The notes beneath the pieces are model-generated. The model saw nothing but the letters and a program-made list of their open reading frames with translations, was not told where the DNA came from and ran no database searches. Below, one piece after another: positions 1-5,220 of a stretch of DNA of 5,220 nucleotides. The stretch comes from Chloroflexota bacterium (GTDB lineage: Bacteria > Chloroflexota > Dehalococcoidia > Bin125). Every line of letters starts with the position of its first letter. Position 1 is the stretch's first letter. The translations under genes were made by a program, and so were the position numbers. The stretch covers positions 1 to 5,220 of the forward strand of contig JAPUIR010000234.1 of assembly GCA_027296805.1 (NCBI GenBank), given 5' to 3'.

Positions 1-188
1 AGGCCGGGAGGCGGATGGGGTAGCCGGCGCCAAGTCACCCGACTCCATCCCCAGCACCCGCCCGTCCGCCCTCCAGGCTACGGAGAACCACCAGAAGCCG
101 TGGTGTGGAGTAGGGCAACCTGGCTGCTTCGAAGGGTTTTAGGCCGCGATCAAGCTGACCGAGATGGTGAAGGGAAGCGTGGTCTTAC

Positions 189-1319
189 TCACCACTGGAC
201 GAACATCGGCATGATCACGTGTACGTAGTCCTCCCGACCCACCGGCCGGAAGACCCCCGGATTCGACGGACCCGTCGACTCCAGCGCCAGCTGCCCCCCA
301 CCCAGCACCTGCAACACGTCCTGCAAGTAGCGGCTGTTGAACGCGATCCGCGCCTCTTCCCCGTCCACCGAGGCGTCCATCTCCCCCTGATGCTCCCCCT
401 GCTCCTCGGCCCGTGCCGAGAGCGTCAGCTTGCCCGGCTCCCCGTTCCCCGGCGACATCACCAACCGCACAATCCCGCTGCCGTCCCGCGCGAACACCGC
501 CGCCGTTCGCACCTCCCGCAGAAACTCCGCCGCATCCACCGTCGCCCGGGTCTGATACTCCGACGGAATCAACTGGGTGTACGACGGGAACGTCCCCTGA
601 ATCAGTTGGGCGGTCAACTCCACATCGCTCAAGCGGAAGAGGACCTGACTCCGGGTGCTGTTCACCTGCAATGTGACCGGCTCCTCCTGATCCGCCAGGA
701 GCCGCCCCAACTCCACCAGCGCCCGTCCCGGCACGATGATCTCCAACACGTCGCTCGGCGCCTCCGCGATATCCATCGTGTACACGGCCAGCCGCAGCCC
801 GTCCGACGCCGCCATCGTGATCTGGCCCTCTTCGATCTTCAGATCGACGCCCGTCAGCACCGGCCGGCTCTCGTCCGTCGCCGCCACCAGCACCGTGTGC
901 TCGATCGCCTCGCGCAGCGCCGCCGGCTCCAGCCGGATCGTCTCGCCGGAGTCGATCGTGGGAATGGGCGGGAAGTCTTCCGCGTCCATCCCGCTGATCG
1001 TCGCATCGTTTCGCGCCGCCACGATCTGCACCTGCTTCGAACGCGGCGCAACCGTCAACGCCACCTCCACTGTCGGCAAGGACGCGATGAACTCGGTCAG
1101 CAACCGCGCCGGAATCGTGATCGCCCCCTCGTCTTCCACCGCCGCCGAGACCCAGGCCGTGATCGCGATCTCCAGATTGGTCGCCGCCAGCTTCAGGCGG
1201 CCACCATCCGTCGCCAGATAGATATGCGAGGTCTGCGGAAGTGTGCTCCGCGTCGCAACCGCTCGGCCGACCGTATTGAGGCCCCGCTGGAGGTCCTCTT
1301 GCTGGGTGGTGAGTTTCAC
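189..1319 (-). CDS. dnaN: DNA polymerase III beta subunit (sliding clamp)
   Basis: The beta clamp forms a ring-shaped dimer on DNA, tethering DNA polymerase III and binding other replication and repair proteins. From the GTG at 1319 it is 376 aa, within the normal 365-380 range, starting MKLTTQQEDLQRGL. An in-frame TTG at 1340 would add seven residues but lacks a ribosome binding site. Numbered from the GTG, domain I (about 1-125) contains RAVATRSTLPQTSHI and a GMDAEDFPPIP segment near its end. Domain II contains ESRPVLTGV (150-158) and ASDGLRLA (171-178). LIQGTFPSYTQLIP (239-252) marks the passage to domain III, and FNSRYLQDVL lies at 327-336. The C-terminal MPM (370-372) corresponds to the conserved methionine of the partner-binding pocket, but the protein ends MPMFVQW in place of the common short MPMR-type tail. 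It lies 144 bp after hemL with no dnaA or recF beside it, and has its own leader with DnaA-box-like repeats. Confidence 0.97.
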   Translation of the reverse strand: MKLTTQQEDLQRGLNTVGRAVATRSTLPQTSHIYLATDGGRLKLAATNLEIAITAWVSAAVEDEGAITIPARLLTEFIASLPTVEVALTVAPRSKQVQIVAARNDATISGMDAEDFPPIPTIDSGETIRLEPAALREAIEHTVLVAATDESRPVLTGVDLKIEEGQITMAASDGLRLAVYTMDIAEAPSDVLEIIVPGRALVELGRLLADQEEPVTLQVNSTRSQVLFRLSDVELTAQLIQGTFPSYTQLIPSEYQTRATVDAAEFLREVRTAAVFARDGSGIVRLVMSPGNGEPGKLTLSARAEEQGEHQGEMDASVDGEEARIAFNSRYLQDVLQVLGGGQLALESTGPSNPGVFRPVGREDYVHVIMPMFVQW

Positions 1320-1324
1320 CCGAG

Positions 1325-1335
1325 CCCCTCTCCCC
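1325..1335 (-). promoter_or_regulatory. Ribosome binding site deciding the GTG start of dnaN
   Basis: The minus strand reads GGGGAGAGGGG, with a GAGG core seven bases before the GTG at 1319. The alternative in-frame TTG at 1340 has no purine-rich stretch in front of it and would place this site inside the coding sequence. The GTG also gives the MKLT-type beginning usual for sliding clamps. Confidence 0.65.
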
Positions 1336-1345
1336 GTCAATTGCT

Positions 1346-1363
1346 CATCTGGCTATCCAGATG
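1346..1363. repeat. Perfect 7-bp inverted repeat in the dnaN leader
   Basis: CATCTGG and CCAGATG are exact inverted complements separated by four bases (CTAT on the plus strand). The element lies between the candidate -10 and the dnaN ribosome binding site, about where transcription might start. It could be an operator for a dimeric regulator or a small stem-loop at the 5' end of the dnaN mRNA. No T-run follows it on the minus strand, so it does not look like an intrinsic terminator for hemL. Confidence 0.45.
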
Positions 1364-1370
1364 CGCGTTC

Positions 1371-1399
1371 AGTGTACCCGAAATCCCTCCGAACCTAGC
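1371..1399 (-). promoter_or_regulatory. Weak candidate promoter for dnaN
   Basis: On the minus strand TACACT (1376 down to 1371) resembles a sigma-70 -10 element (TATAAT, four of six). At 17 bp spacing the -35 position reads GCTAGG, a poor match to TTGACA. If used, transcription would begin near 1364, directly beside an inverted repeat, leaving a leader of about 45 bases before the GTG. The 144-bp gap after the tightly packed hem genes makes a separate dnaN promoter plausible, but this exact site is uncertain. Confidence 0.25.
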
Positions 1400-1438
1400 C
1401 GCCCGACGCCAGAACAGCCCACGCGGTGACAGAAGGCG

Positions 1439-1458
1439 GTGGATAAGCCGTGGATAAG
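1439..1458 (-). promoter_or_regulatory. Tandem pair of DnaA-box-like 9-mers upstream of dnaN
   Basis: The minus strand carries the 9-mer CTTATCCAC twice (plus-strand GTGGATAAG at 1439-1447 and 1450-1458), separated by two bases, so the copies repeat every 11 bp, about one helical turn, in the same orientation. As DnaA boxes they read TTATCCACG and TTATCCACC, each matching TTATCCACA at eight of nine positions. They sit between the hemL stop and dnaN, roughly 120 bp before the dnaN GTG. Binding by DnaA is inferred from motif and context only. The region has no visible AT-rich unwinding element and no larger array of boxes. Confidence 0.6.
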
Positions 1459-1463
1459 TCGAA

Positions 1464-2771
1464 TTACCGTCGCCCCGCGGTGGTGCGTAACGACGCAAAC
1501 GCGTGCGTCGCCGCCACGATCGTCTCCTCGATCGCCGCCTCATCGTGCGCCGCCGAAACGAACATCGCCTCGAATTGCGCCGGCGCAAGATTCACTCCCC
1601 CGTCCAGCATCGCGTGAAAGTACTGCCCGTACCTCGACGTATCCGACGCCGCCGCTGATACGTAGTCCGTCGGCGCCGTCTCGCGAAAGAACGCGGTCTG
1701 GATCGATCCCACCCGGGAGACCACGCACGGGATCTCCGCCTGGCCGGCCGCGTCCCGCAGACCCTCCGCCAGACGCGCCGCGCGCGCGTCGAGCGACTCG
1801 TAGAAGCCCGGCTCAGCCAGCGCATCCAGCGTCACGATGCCTGCGGTCATCGCCAGCGGATTCCCGGACAACGTGCCGGCCTGATACACCGGTCCCGAAG
1901 GTGCCAAGAACTCCATGATCGATTCCGGCCCGCCCAACGCGCCCACCGGCAGCCCCCCGCCGATCACCTTGCCCAAACAGGTCAGGTCCGGCATCACCCC
2001 GTAGAGCGTTTGTGCGCCACCCCGCGCGACGCGGAAGCCGCTGATCACCTCGTCGAAGATCAGCAGGGCGCCCGCCTCGCTCGTGAGAGTCCGTAGCGCT
2101 TGCAGGTAGCCCTCCGCCGGCGCGATCACGCCCATGTTGGCCGCCACCGGCTCCACGATGATCGCGGCGAGATCGTCGCCGTGACGCTCGACGACCTGCC
2201 GCACGGCATCCACGTCGTTGAACGGCGCGACCAGCGTCTCCGCCGCGTACGACGCCGGCACCCCCGCCGAGTCTGGCAGCGCCAAGGTGGCGACGCCAGA
2301 ACCGGCCTTCGCAAGCAACCCGTCCGAATGCCCGTGGTAGCAACCGGCGAACTTCAGCACCTTGTTCCGACCGGTGTAGCCGCGCGCCAGCCGGATCGCC
2401 GTCATGGTCGCCTCCGTTCCGGAGCTCACGAACCGCACCTTCTCGATCGACGGCACCGCCGCCACCACCCGTTCGGCCAGCGCCGTCTCCAGCTCCGTGG
2501 GCGCTCCGAACGCCGTCCCCTTGCGCGCCGCCAACTCCAACGCCCTCACCACCGCCGCGGGCGCATGCCCCAGGATCAGCGGCCCGTAGGCGCAGACGTA
2601 GTCCACATAGCGATTGCCGTCCAGATCGACTAGGTACGCGCCCTCGCCCCGATCGATCACGGGGGGCTCCCCACCCACTGCCTTGAAGGCCCGGACTGGG
2701 CTGTCCACGCCCCCGGGCAGGACACGCAGCGCCGCGGCGAACGCGACCTCCGAACGGGACCGGTCAGGCAT
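1464..2771 (-). CDS. hemL: Glutamate-1-semialdehyde 2,1-aminomutase
   Basis: HemL is a PLP enzyme that moves the amino group of glutamate-1-semialdehyde to give 5-aminolevulinate, the last step of the C5 route. The 435-aa product is full length and a class-III aminotransferase in fold. Near the N terminus it has LPGGVDSPVRAFKAVGG (18-34), characteristic of GSA aminomutases and different from other class-III enzymes. SSGTEA (116-121) is the cofactor phosphate loop, Asp240 in IFDEVISGFR contacts the pyridine ring, and Lys268 in LGKVIGGGLPVGA is the PLP Schiff-base lysine. The QAGTLSGNPLAM segment (297-308) and GGVNLAPAQFEAMFVSAAH (391-409) also fit the family. The ATG at 2771 overlaps the hydrolase stop by 8 bp and follows a GGGAG six bases upstream. 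It is the last gene of the cluster; no obvious hairpin-plus-T-run terminator follows its TAA stop. HemL indicates that ALA is not made by glycine-dependent ALA synthase here. Confidence 0.98.
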   Translation of the reverse strand: MPDRSRSEVAFAAALRVLPGGVDSPVRAFKAVGGEPPVIDRGEGAYLVDLDGNRYVDYVCAYGPLILGHAPAAVVRALELAARKGTAFGAPTELETALAERVVAAVPSIEKVRFVSSGTEATMTAIRLARGYTGRNKVLKFAGCYHGHSDGLLAKAGSGVATLALPDSAGVPASYAAETLVAPFNDVDAVRQVVERHGDDLAAIIVEPVAANMGVIAPAEGYLQALRTLTSEAGALLIFDEVISGFRVARGGAQTLYGVMPDLTCLGKVIGGGLPVGALGGPESIMEFLAPSGPVYQAGTLSGNPLAMTAGIVTLDALAEPGFYESLDARAARLAEGLRDAAGQAEIPCVVSRVGSIQTAFFRETAPTDYVSAAASDTSRYGQYFHAMLDGGVNLAPAQFEAMFVSAAHDEAAIEETIVAATHAFASLRTTAGRR

Positions 2772-3543
2772 GGTTCTCTCCCGCCAGAATCGCCAGGAGA
2801 CCGCGCAGGTCCGGGAAGGTCCAGGACGGCTCCGTCTTCAGCAGTTGATCGCGCCGCTCATCGTCGTAGCGACGCACCCAATAGGTCAGCATCCCCGCGT
2901 GTGTCGCGCCCGTCACGTCCGCGTAGGGGCTGTCGCCCACGTAGATGATCTGCGACGGCGCCAGCTCCAGCCGCTCCGTGATCGCATCGAAGAACGGCCG
3001 CCGCGGCTTATACGAACGCACCTCCTCCGACGAGATCACGTAGTCGCTCGTGATCCCCCGCCGCTCGAGAGCGGGACGCAGATGCACATCGTCCGCGTTG
3101 CTCGCCACCACGACGGTCACGTCCCGCTCGCGCAACCCCGTCAGCACGTCCTGCACCTCCGGGTACGCGTCCGCCTCAGCCAACAAGTCGAACAGGTGCT
3201 GGAACGCCTCGACCGGCGCAATCGACTCAATCGCCGCCTTCGAGAACGCGTGCTCGAAGAAACGCGGCCAGGTCTGTGCCATCCGGTAGAAGGCGGGCTC
3301 CGGTCCATCGAGCGAACCTTCCGGATCGCGCCCGTGTGCCCGGCTGTGCTCCCGCGACGCGTCCATCCAGTGCTTCCAGACCGACTCGCCATCGACGTGC
3401 GCGACGCCCCGCTGCGTCAGGAACTCCTGCAGCGCCGGACCGAAAGAGCGCTCCTCGAAATCGAGGAGCGTCCCGTAGCAGTCGAACGCGACCGCCCGGA
3501 TCTGGGAAACATCGGGCTGCGTCAGCGGGGGCGCTGGAGCCAC
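2764..3543 (-). CDS. HAD-superfamily hydrolase (subfamily IA-like), substrate unknown
   Basis: This 259-aa protein has the four HAD motifs in order. Motif I is FDCYGTLLD with nucleophile Asp21; motif II is VVVASNAD with Ser148; motif III is Lys179 in SYKPRRPFF; motif IV is VGDSPYAD with Asp204 and Asp209. An alpha-helical C1-type cap probably fills residues about 30-130. The residue two positions after the nucleophile is Tyr23, where phosphatases of the superfamily usually have an Asp general acid/base; DxYGT is typical of haloacid-dehalogenase-like members. However, motif IV is the phosphatase-like GDSxxxD, not the SSNxWD form of classical dehalogenases, so neither activity can be assigned. 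The GTG start at 3543 is supported by AAGGAG eight bases upstream and by the lack of another Met before residue 60. The gene overlaps hemB by 22 bp and hemL by 8 bp, so it is probably co-translated with heme synthesis enzymes. No signal peptide or membrane segment is seen. Confidence 0.9.
   Translation of the reverse strand: MAPAPPLTQPDVSQIRAVAFDCYGTLLDFEERSFGPALQEFLTQRGVAHVDGESVWKHWMDASREHSRAHGRDPEGSLDGPEPAFYRMAQTWPRFFEHAFSKAAIESIAPVEAFQHLFDLLAEADAYPEVQDVLTGLRERDVTVVVASNADDVHLRPALERRGITSDYVISSEEVRSYKPRRPFFDAITERLELAPSQIIYVGDSPYADVTGATHAGMLTYWVRRYDDERRDQLLKTEPSWTFPDLRGLLAILAGENHA
2776..2782 (-). promoter_or_regulatory. Ribosome binding site of hemL
   Basis: The minus strand reads GGGAGAG here, with its GGGAG core six bases before the hemL ATG. 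It lies within the final codons of the HAD gene, whose stop falls after the hemL start, so the two are likely to be translated in a coupled way. Confidence 0.65.
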
Positions 3544-4529
3544 CGAGCCATCTCCTTCGCGTGGTAGGTCAAAATCAAATCCGCGCCCGCGCGCTTGATC
3601 CCCAGCAGCGTTTCGGTCACCACCCGCTCCTCGTCCAGCCAGCCCTGCTGCACGGCGGCCTTCAGCATGGCGTACTCGCCGCTCACGTTGTAGGCCGCCA
3701 GCGGCAGATCGAAGCGATCTCGCGCTTGCCGCACCACGTCCAAGTAGGCCAGGGCGGGCTTGATCATGATCAGGTCCGCGCCCTCTTCCACGTCCAGCGC
3801 GATCTCCTGCAACGCCTCCCGCGCGTTGGCGGGGTCCATCTGATAGCCACGACGATCCCCCATCGCCGGGGCCGAGTCCGCCGCCTCACGGAACGGTCCG
3901 TAGTAGGCCGACGCGAACTTCGCAGCGTAGGCCAGGATCGCCGTGTCGATCCATCCGCTCGCGTCCAGCGCGGCGCGGATTGCGCCCACCCGCCCGTCCA
4001 TCATGTCGCTCGGCGCCACGATATCGGCCCCGGCCTCCGCGTGTGAAAGCGCCTGCCCCACCAACAACTCCACCGACTCGTCGTTCAGCACATGCCCTTG
4101 ATCGTCGAGCACGCCGCAGTGCCCGTGATCGGTGTACTCGCAGAGGCAGACGTCCGTGATCACGATCAGGTCCGGGTCGGCGTCCTTCAACACCCGCACC
4201 GCGGTCTGCACGACGCCGGCCGGGTCGGAGCCGCTTGACCCCACCGCATCCTTCGACCCTGGCAAGCCGAAGAGCAGTACCGCCGGGACTTGCAGCGAGC
4301 GCAACTCGCGAGCCTCTGCCGCGAGTTGGTCCACCGAAAGGTGGTACTGCCCCGGCATCGAACTGATCTCCTCGCGCACATCCTGCCCCGTCACCACGAA
4401 CATCGGATAGATGAAGTCCGCGGGATGCAGGTGTGTCTCGCGCACCATGTCGCGCAGCGCCTCCGAGCGGCGCAAGCGGCGCATCCGTCGAGTGAGATGG
4501 AGGTCCGTAGCTCGTTCAGTCTCCAGCAT
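3522..4529 (-). CDS. hemB: Delta-aminolevulinic acid dehydratase (porphobilinogen synthase), zinc type
   Basis: HemB condenses two 5-aminolevulinate molecules into porphobilinogen in the cytoplasm and usually works as an octamer. The 335-aa product has the family's usual length and an intact TIM-barrel sequence. The Schiff-base lysines are K204 (in [14 protein letters not shown]) and K257 (in [13 protein letters not shown]). The metal loop [14 protein letters not shown] supplies Cys128, Cys130 and Cys138, the three-cysteine arrangement of zinc-dependent enzymes, as opposed to the Asp-rich magnesium-only type. A conserved [11 protein letters not shown] segment follows at about 278-288. The ATG at 4529 lies inside the end of hemD (14-bp overlap) and is preceded by GGAAGGAG nine bases upstream, which fixes the start. 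Its own stop lies 22 bp inside the next gene. It acts directly downstream of HemL and upstream of HemC/HemD. Confidence 0.98.
   Translation of the reverse strand: MLETERATDLHLTRRMRRLRRSEALRDMVRETHLHPADFIYPMFVVTGQDVREEISSMPGQYHLSVDQLAAEARELRSLQVPAVLLFGLPGSKDAVGSSGSDPAGVVQTAVRVLKDADPDLIVITDVCLCEYTDHGHCGVLDDQGHVLNDESVELLVGQALSHAEAGADIVAPSDMMDGRVGAIRAALDASGWIDTAILAYAAKFASAYYGPFREAADSAPAMGDRRGYQMDPANAREALQEIALDVEEGADLIMIKPALAYLDVVRQARDRFDLPLAAYNVSGEYAMLKAAVQQGWLDEERVVTETLLGIKRAGADLILTYHAKEMARWLQRPR
3552..3557 (-). promoter_or_regulatory. Ribosome binding site deciding the GTG start of the HAD gene
   Basis: AAGGAG lies on the minus strand eight bases before the GTG at 3543. It is inside the last codons of hemB, whose Met-Ala-Arg-Trp reading includes the ATG just after this site. 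That ATG is in the hemB frame and is not a start for the hydrolase. The site makes the GTG the best supported start. Confidence 0.7.
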
Positions 4530-5220
4530 GGACGGGCGCTCCTTCCGGCGACTGCCGCAGTTGCTCCTGCAAGGCGTCGATCATGCCTTCGATGGTGTGA
4601 ATCTCGCTCACCAGCGCTACCTCCAGGCCCGCCGCGCGGGCCGTCTCCGCCGTAATCGGTCCGATGCAGACGATCCGCACCCCGCGCAGCAGCTCCCTGC
4701 CGCCCAGCAGTTCGATACAGCCCCGCACGGTCGACGAGGACGAGAACGTCGCGATCTCTACCGTGCCCTCCCGCAGCCGACGCACGATCTCAGAGTCGGC
4801 CTGCGCCGGCCGCCGCGCGATGTAGAGCGGGACGTCGTCCACCAGCGCGCCACGTGCGCCGAGCCCGTCCGGCAGGACGGCGCGGGAATCGGCGGCCCGC
4901 GCCAGCAACACACGCTTGCCCTGCAACTCTTCCCCGGCCAGCGCCTCCAACAAGGACTCCGCCACGAAGCGCTCTGGCACGACGTCGGCCCGCAGGCCGT
5001 GCGTCGCCAGTGCGCGCGCCGTCTCCGCTCCGATCGCCGCGATTCGCGTCCCAACGAACGCCCGGGCGTCGAGACCCGCCTCCGCCAGGAAGTGAAACCA
5101 CTCTGCCACACCGTTCGTGCTGGTGAACACACACCAGTCGTAGCTACCGTGCGCCAGTCGAGCGACCGCCGCACGCACCGGCACGGGATCGACAGGCGCG
5201 ATCTCGATCGTGGGGAACTC
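4516..5220 (-). CDS. hemD: Uroporphyrinogen-III synthase, 5' end missing at window edge
   Basis: HemD cyclises hydroxymethylbilane, inverting ring D, to give uroporphyrinogen III, the cytoplasmic branch point to heme, siroheme and cobalamin. The frame stays open to the right edge, showing 234 residues plus a TGA stop. A GTG exists at 5184, but the 12 codons upstream of it ([12 protein letters not shown]) match the conserved N-terminal HemD strand, so the true start lies outside; typical lengths of about 250-270 aa imply roughly 25-35 residues are missing. Visible family signatures, numbered from the window edge, are YDW and FTSTNGV (27-38), the IAAIGAETA segment near 60, GKRVLLARA with a downstream VPLY segment in the hinge region, FSSSSTV (159-165), and [10 protein letters not shown] followed by hydrophobic strands (185-194). 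The 3' end overlaps hemB by 14 bp, consistent with coupled translation. HemD sequences diverge widely, but the motif set and neighbours make this call firm. Confidence 0.93.
   Translation of the reverse strand, partial: EFPTIEIAPVDPVPVRAAVARLAHGSYDWCVFTSTNGVAEWFHFLAEAGLDARAFVGTRIAAIGAETARALATHGLRADVVPERFVAESLLEALAGEELQGKRVLLARAADSRAVLPDGLGARGALVDDVPLYIARRPAQADSEIVRRLREGTVEIATFSSSSTVRGCIELLGGRELLRGVRIVCIGPITAETARAAGLEVALVSEIHTIEGMIDALQEQLRQSPEGAPVHAGD
4539..4546 (-). promoter_or_regulatory. Ribosome binding site of hemB
   Basis: The minus strand reads GGAAGGAG here, nine bases before the hemB ATG. It lies inside the hemD coding sequence, so ribosomes finishing hemD pass over it just before the overlapping stop and start. 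This supports both the ATG choice and translational coupling. Confidence 0.75.

Noticed and set aside
1..48. Start of another minus-strand gene running off the left edge (ATG at 48, 16 open codons)
   Set aside because: It is too short to judge coding character, and the purine stretch before it is not a clear Shine-Dalgarno sequence. It was left as an open possibility, not called.
117..140. Terminator-like AACC...GGTTTT arrangement on the plus strand after dnaN
   Set aside because: The stem is only four base pairs with a long loop, and the T-run is four bases on the strand opposite to dnaN, so it would not end dnaN transcription.
122..159. Possible signal recognition particle RNA core on the minus strand (GGTCAG followed by GAAGCAGCC)
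   Set aside because: The two segments are about 24 bases apart, not directly flanking a short GGAA-type tetraloop as in the conserved SRP domain, and the asymmetric loop pairing is missing. The match is probably chance.
219..1457. Plus-strand open frame of 412 codons covering all of dnaN and its upstream gap
   Set aside because: It is Arg/His/Pro/Gln-rich low-complexity translation antisense to a well-conserved dnaN, the usual result of high third-position GC. No domain or ribosome binding site supports it, and it would also read through the dnaN control region.
1337..1588. Minus-strand 83-codon frame across the hemL end and the hemL-dnaN gap
   Set aside because: It begins out of frame inside hemL with an Arg-run translation, lacks a convincing ribosome binding site, and its tail passes through the DnaA-like repeats and the palindrome, which look regulatory.
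2614..3567. Plus-strand open frame of 317 codons opposite the HAD gene
   Set aside because: The translation is Arg-rich with no recognisable motif, and the opposite strand encodes all four HAD motifs in order.
3276..4046. Plus-strand open frame of 256 codons opposite hemB and the HAD gene
   Set aside because: It is another GC-driven shadow, antisense to the hemB active-site coding sequence, without family signatures.

Overview
The window is a GC-rich (high GC at third codon positions) bacterial chromosomal segment in which every supportable gene lies on the minus strand, so transcription runs from high to low coordinates. It holds a tight tetrapyrrole (heme/siroheme/cobalamin precursor) gene cluster followed by the replication sliding-clamp gene dnaN. 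Gene order in the direction of transcription is hemD (5' end cut by the right window edge), hemB, a HAD-superfamily hydrolase, hemL, a 144-bp non-coding gap, dnaN, and 188 bp with no gene I can support.

The use of HemL means 5-aminolevulinate is made by the C5 route (glutamyl-tRNA to glutamate-1-semialdehyde to ALA), which excludes an alphaproteobacterial ALA-synthase type of pathway. HemB then makes porphobilinogen, and HemD closes the ring to uroporphyrinogen III. HemA and HemC, needed to complete this part of the pathway, are not in the window and could lie beyond the right edge. The four genes overlap by 14, 22 and 8 bp, and each visible internal start has a well-placed Shine-Dalgarno sequence. 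They therefore look like one transcript with translational coupling, with the HAD hydrolase as a built-in member of unknown role.

dnaN is not next to dnaA or recF here. It sits behind the heme cluster with its own leader. The leader carries two identical 9-mers containing the DnaA-box octamer TTATCCAC, 11 bp apart, a weak candidate promoter, and a perfect 7-bp inverted repeat. This suggests DnaA-linked control of dnaN, or a relic or part of an origin region.

The protein style and the dnaN/hem arrangement suggest a high-GC Chloroflexota-type organism (possibly Thermomicrobia-like), but that is a low-confidence impression and not a measured assignment. No tRNA, rRNA, insertion sequence, CRISPR array or prophage gene was seen. 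The long plus-strand open frames antisense to these genes look like Arg/Pro-rich shadows of GC-rich coding DNA. I found conserved housekeeping genes with a few interesting regulatory and organisational features, not a clear new system.
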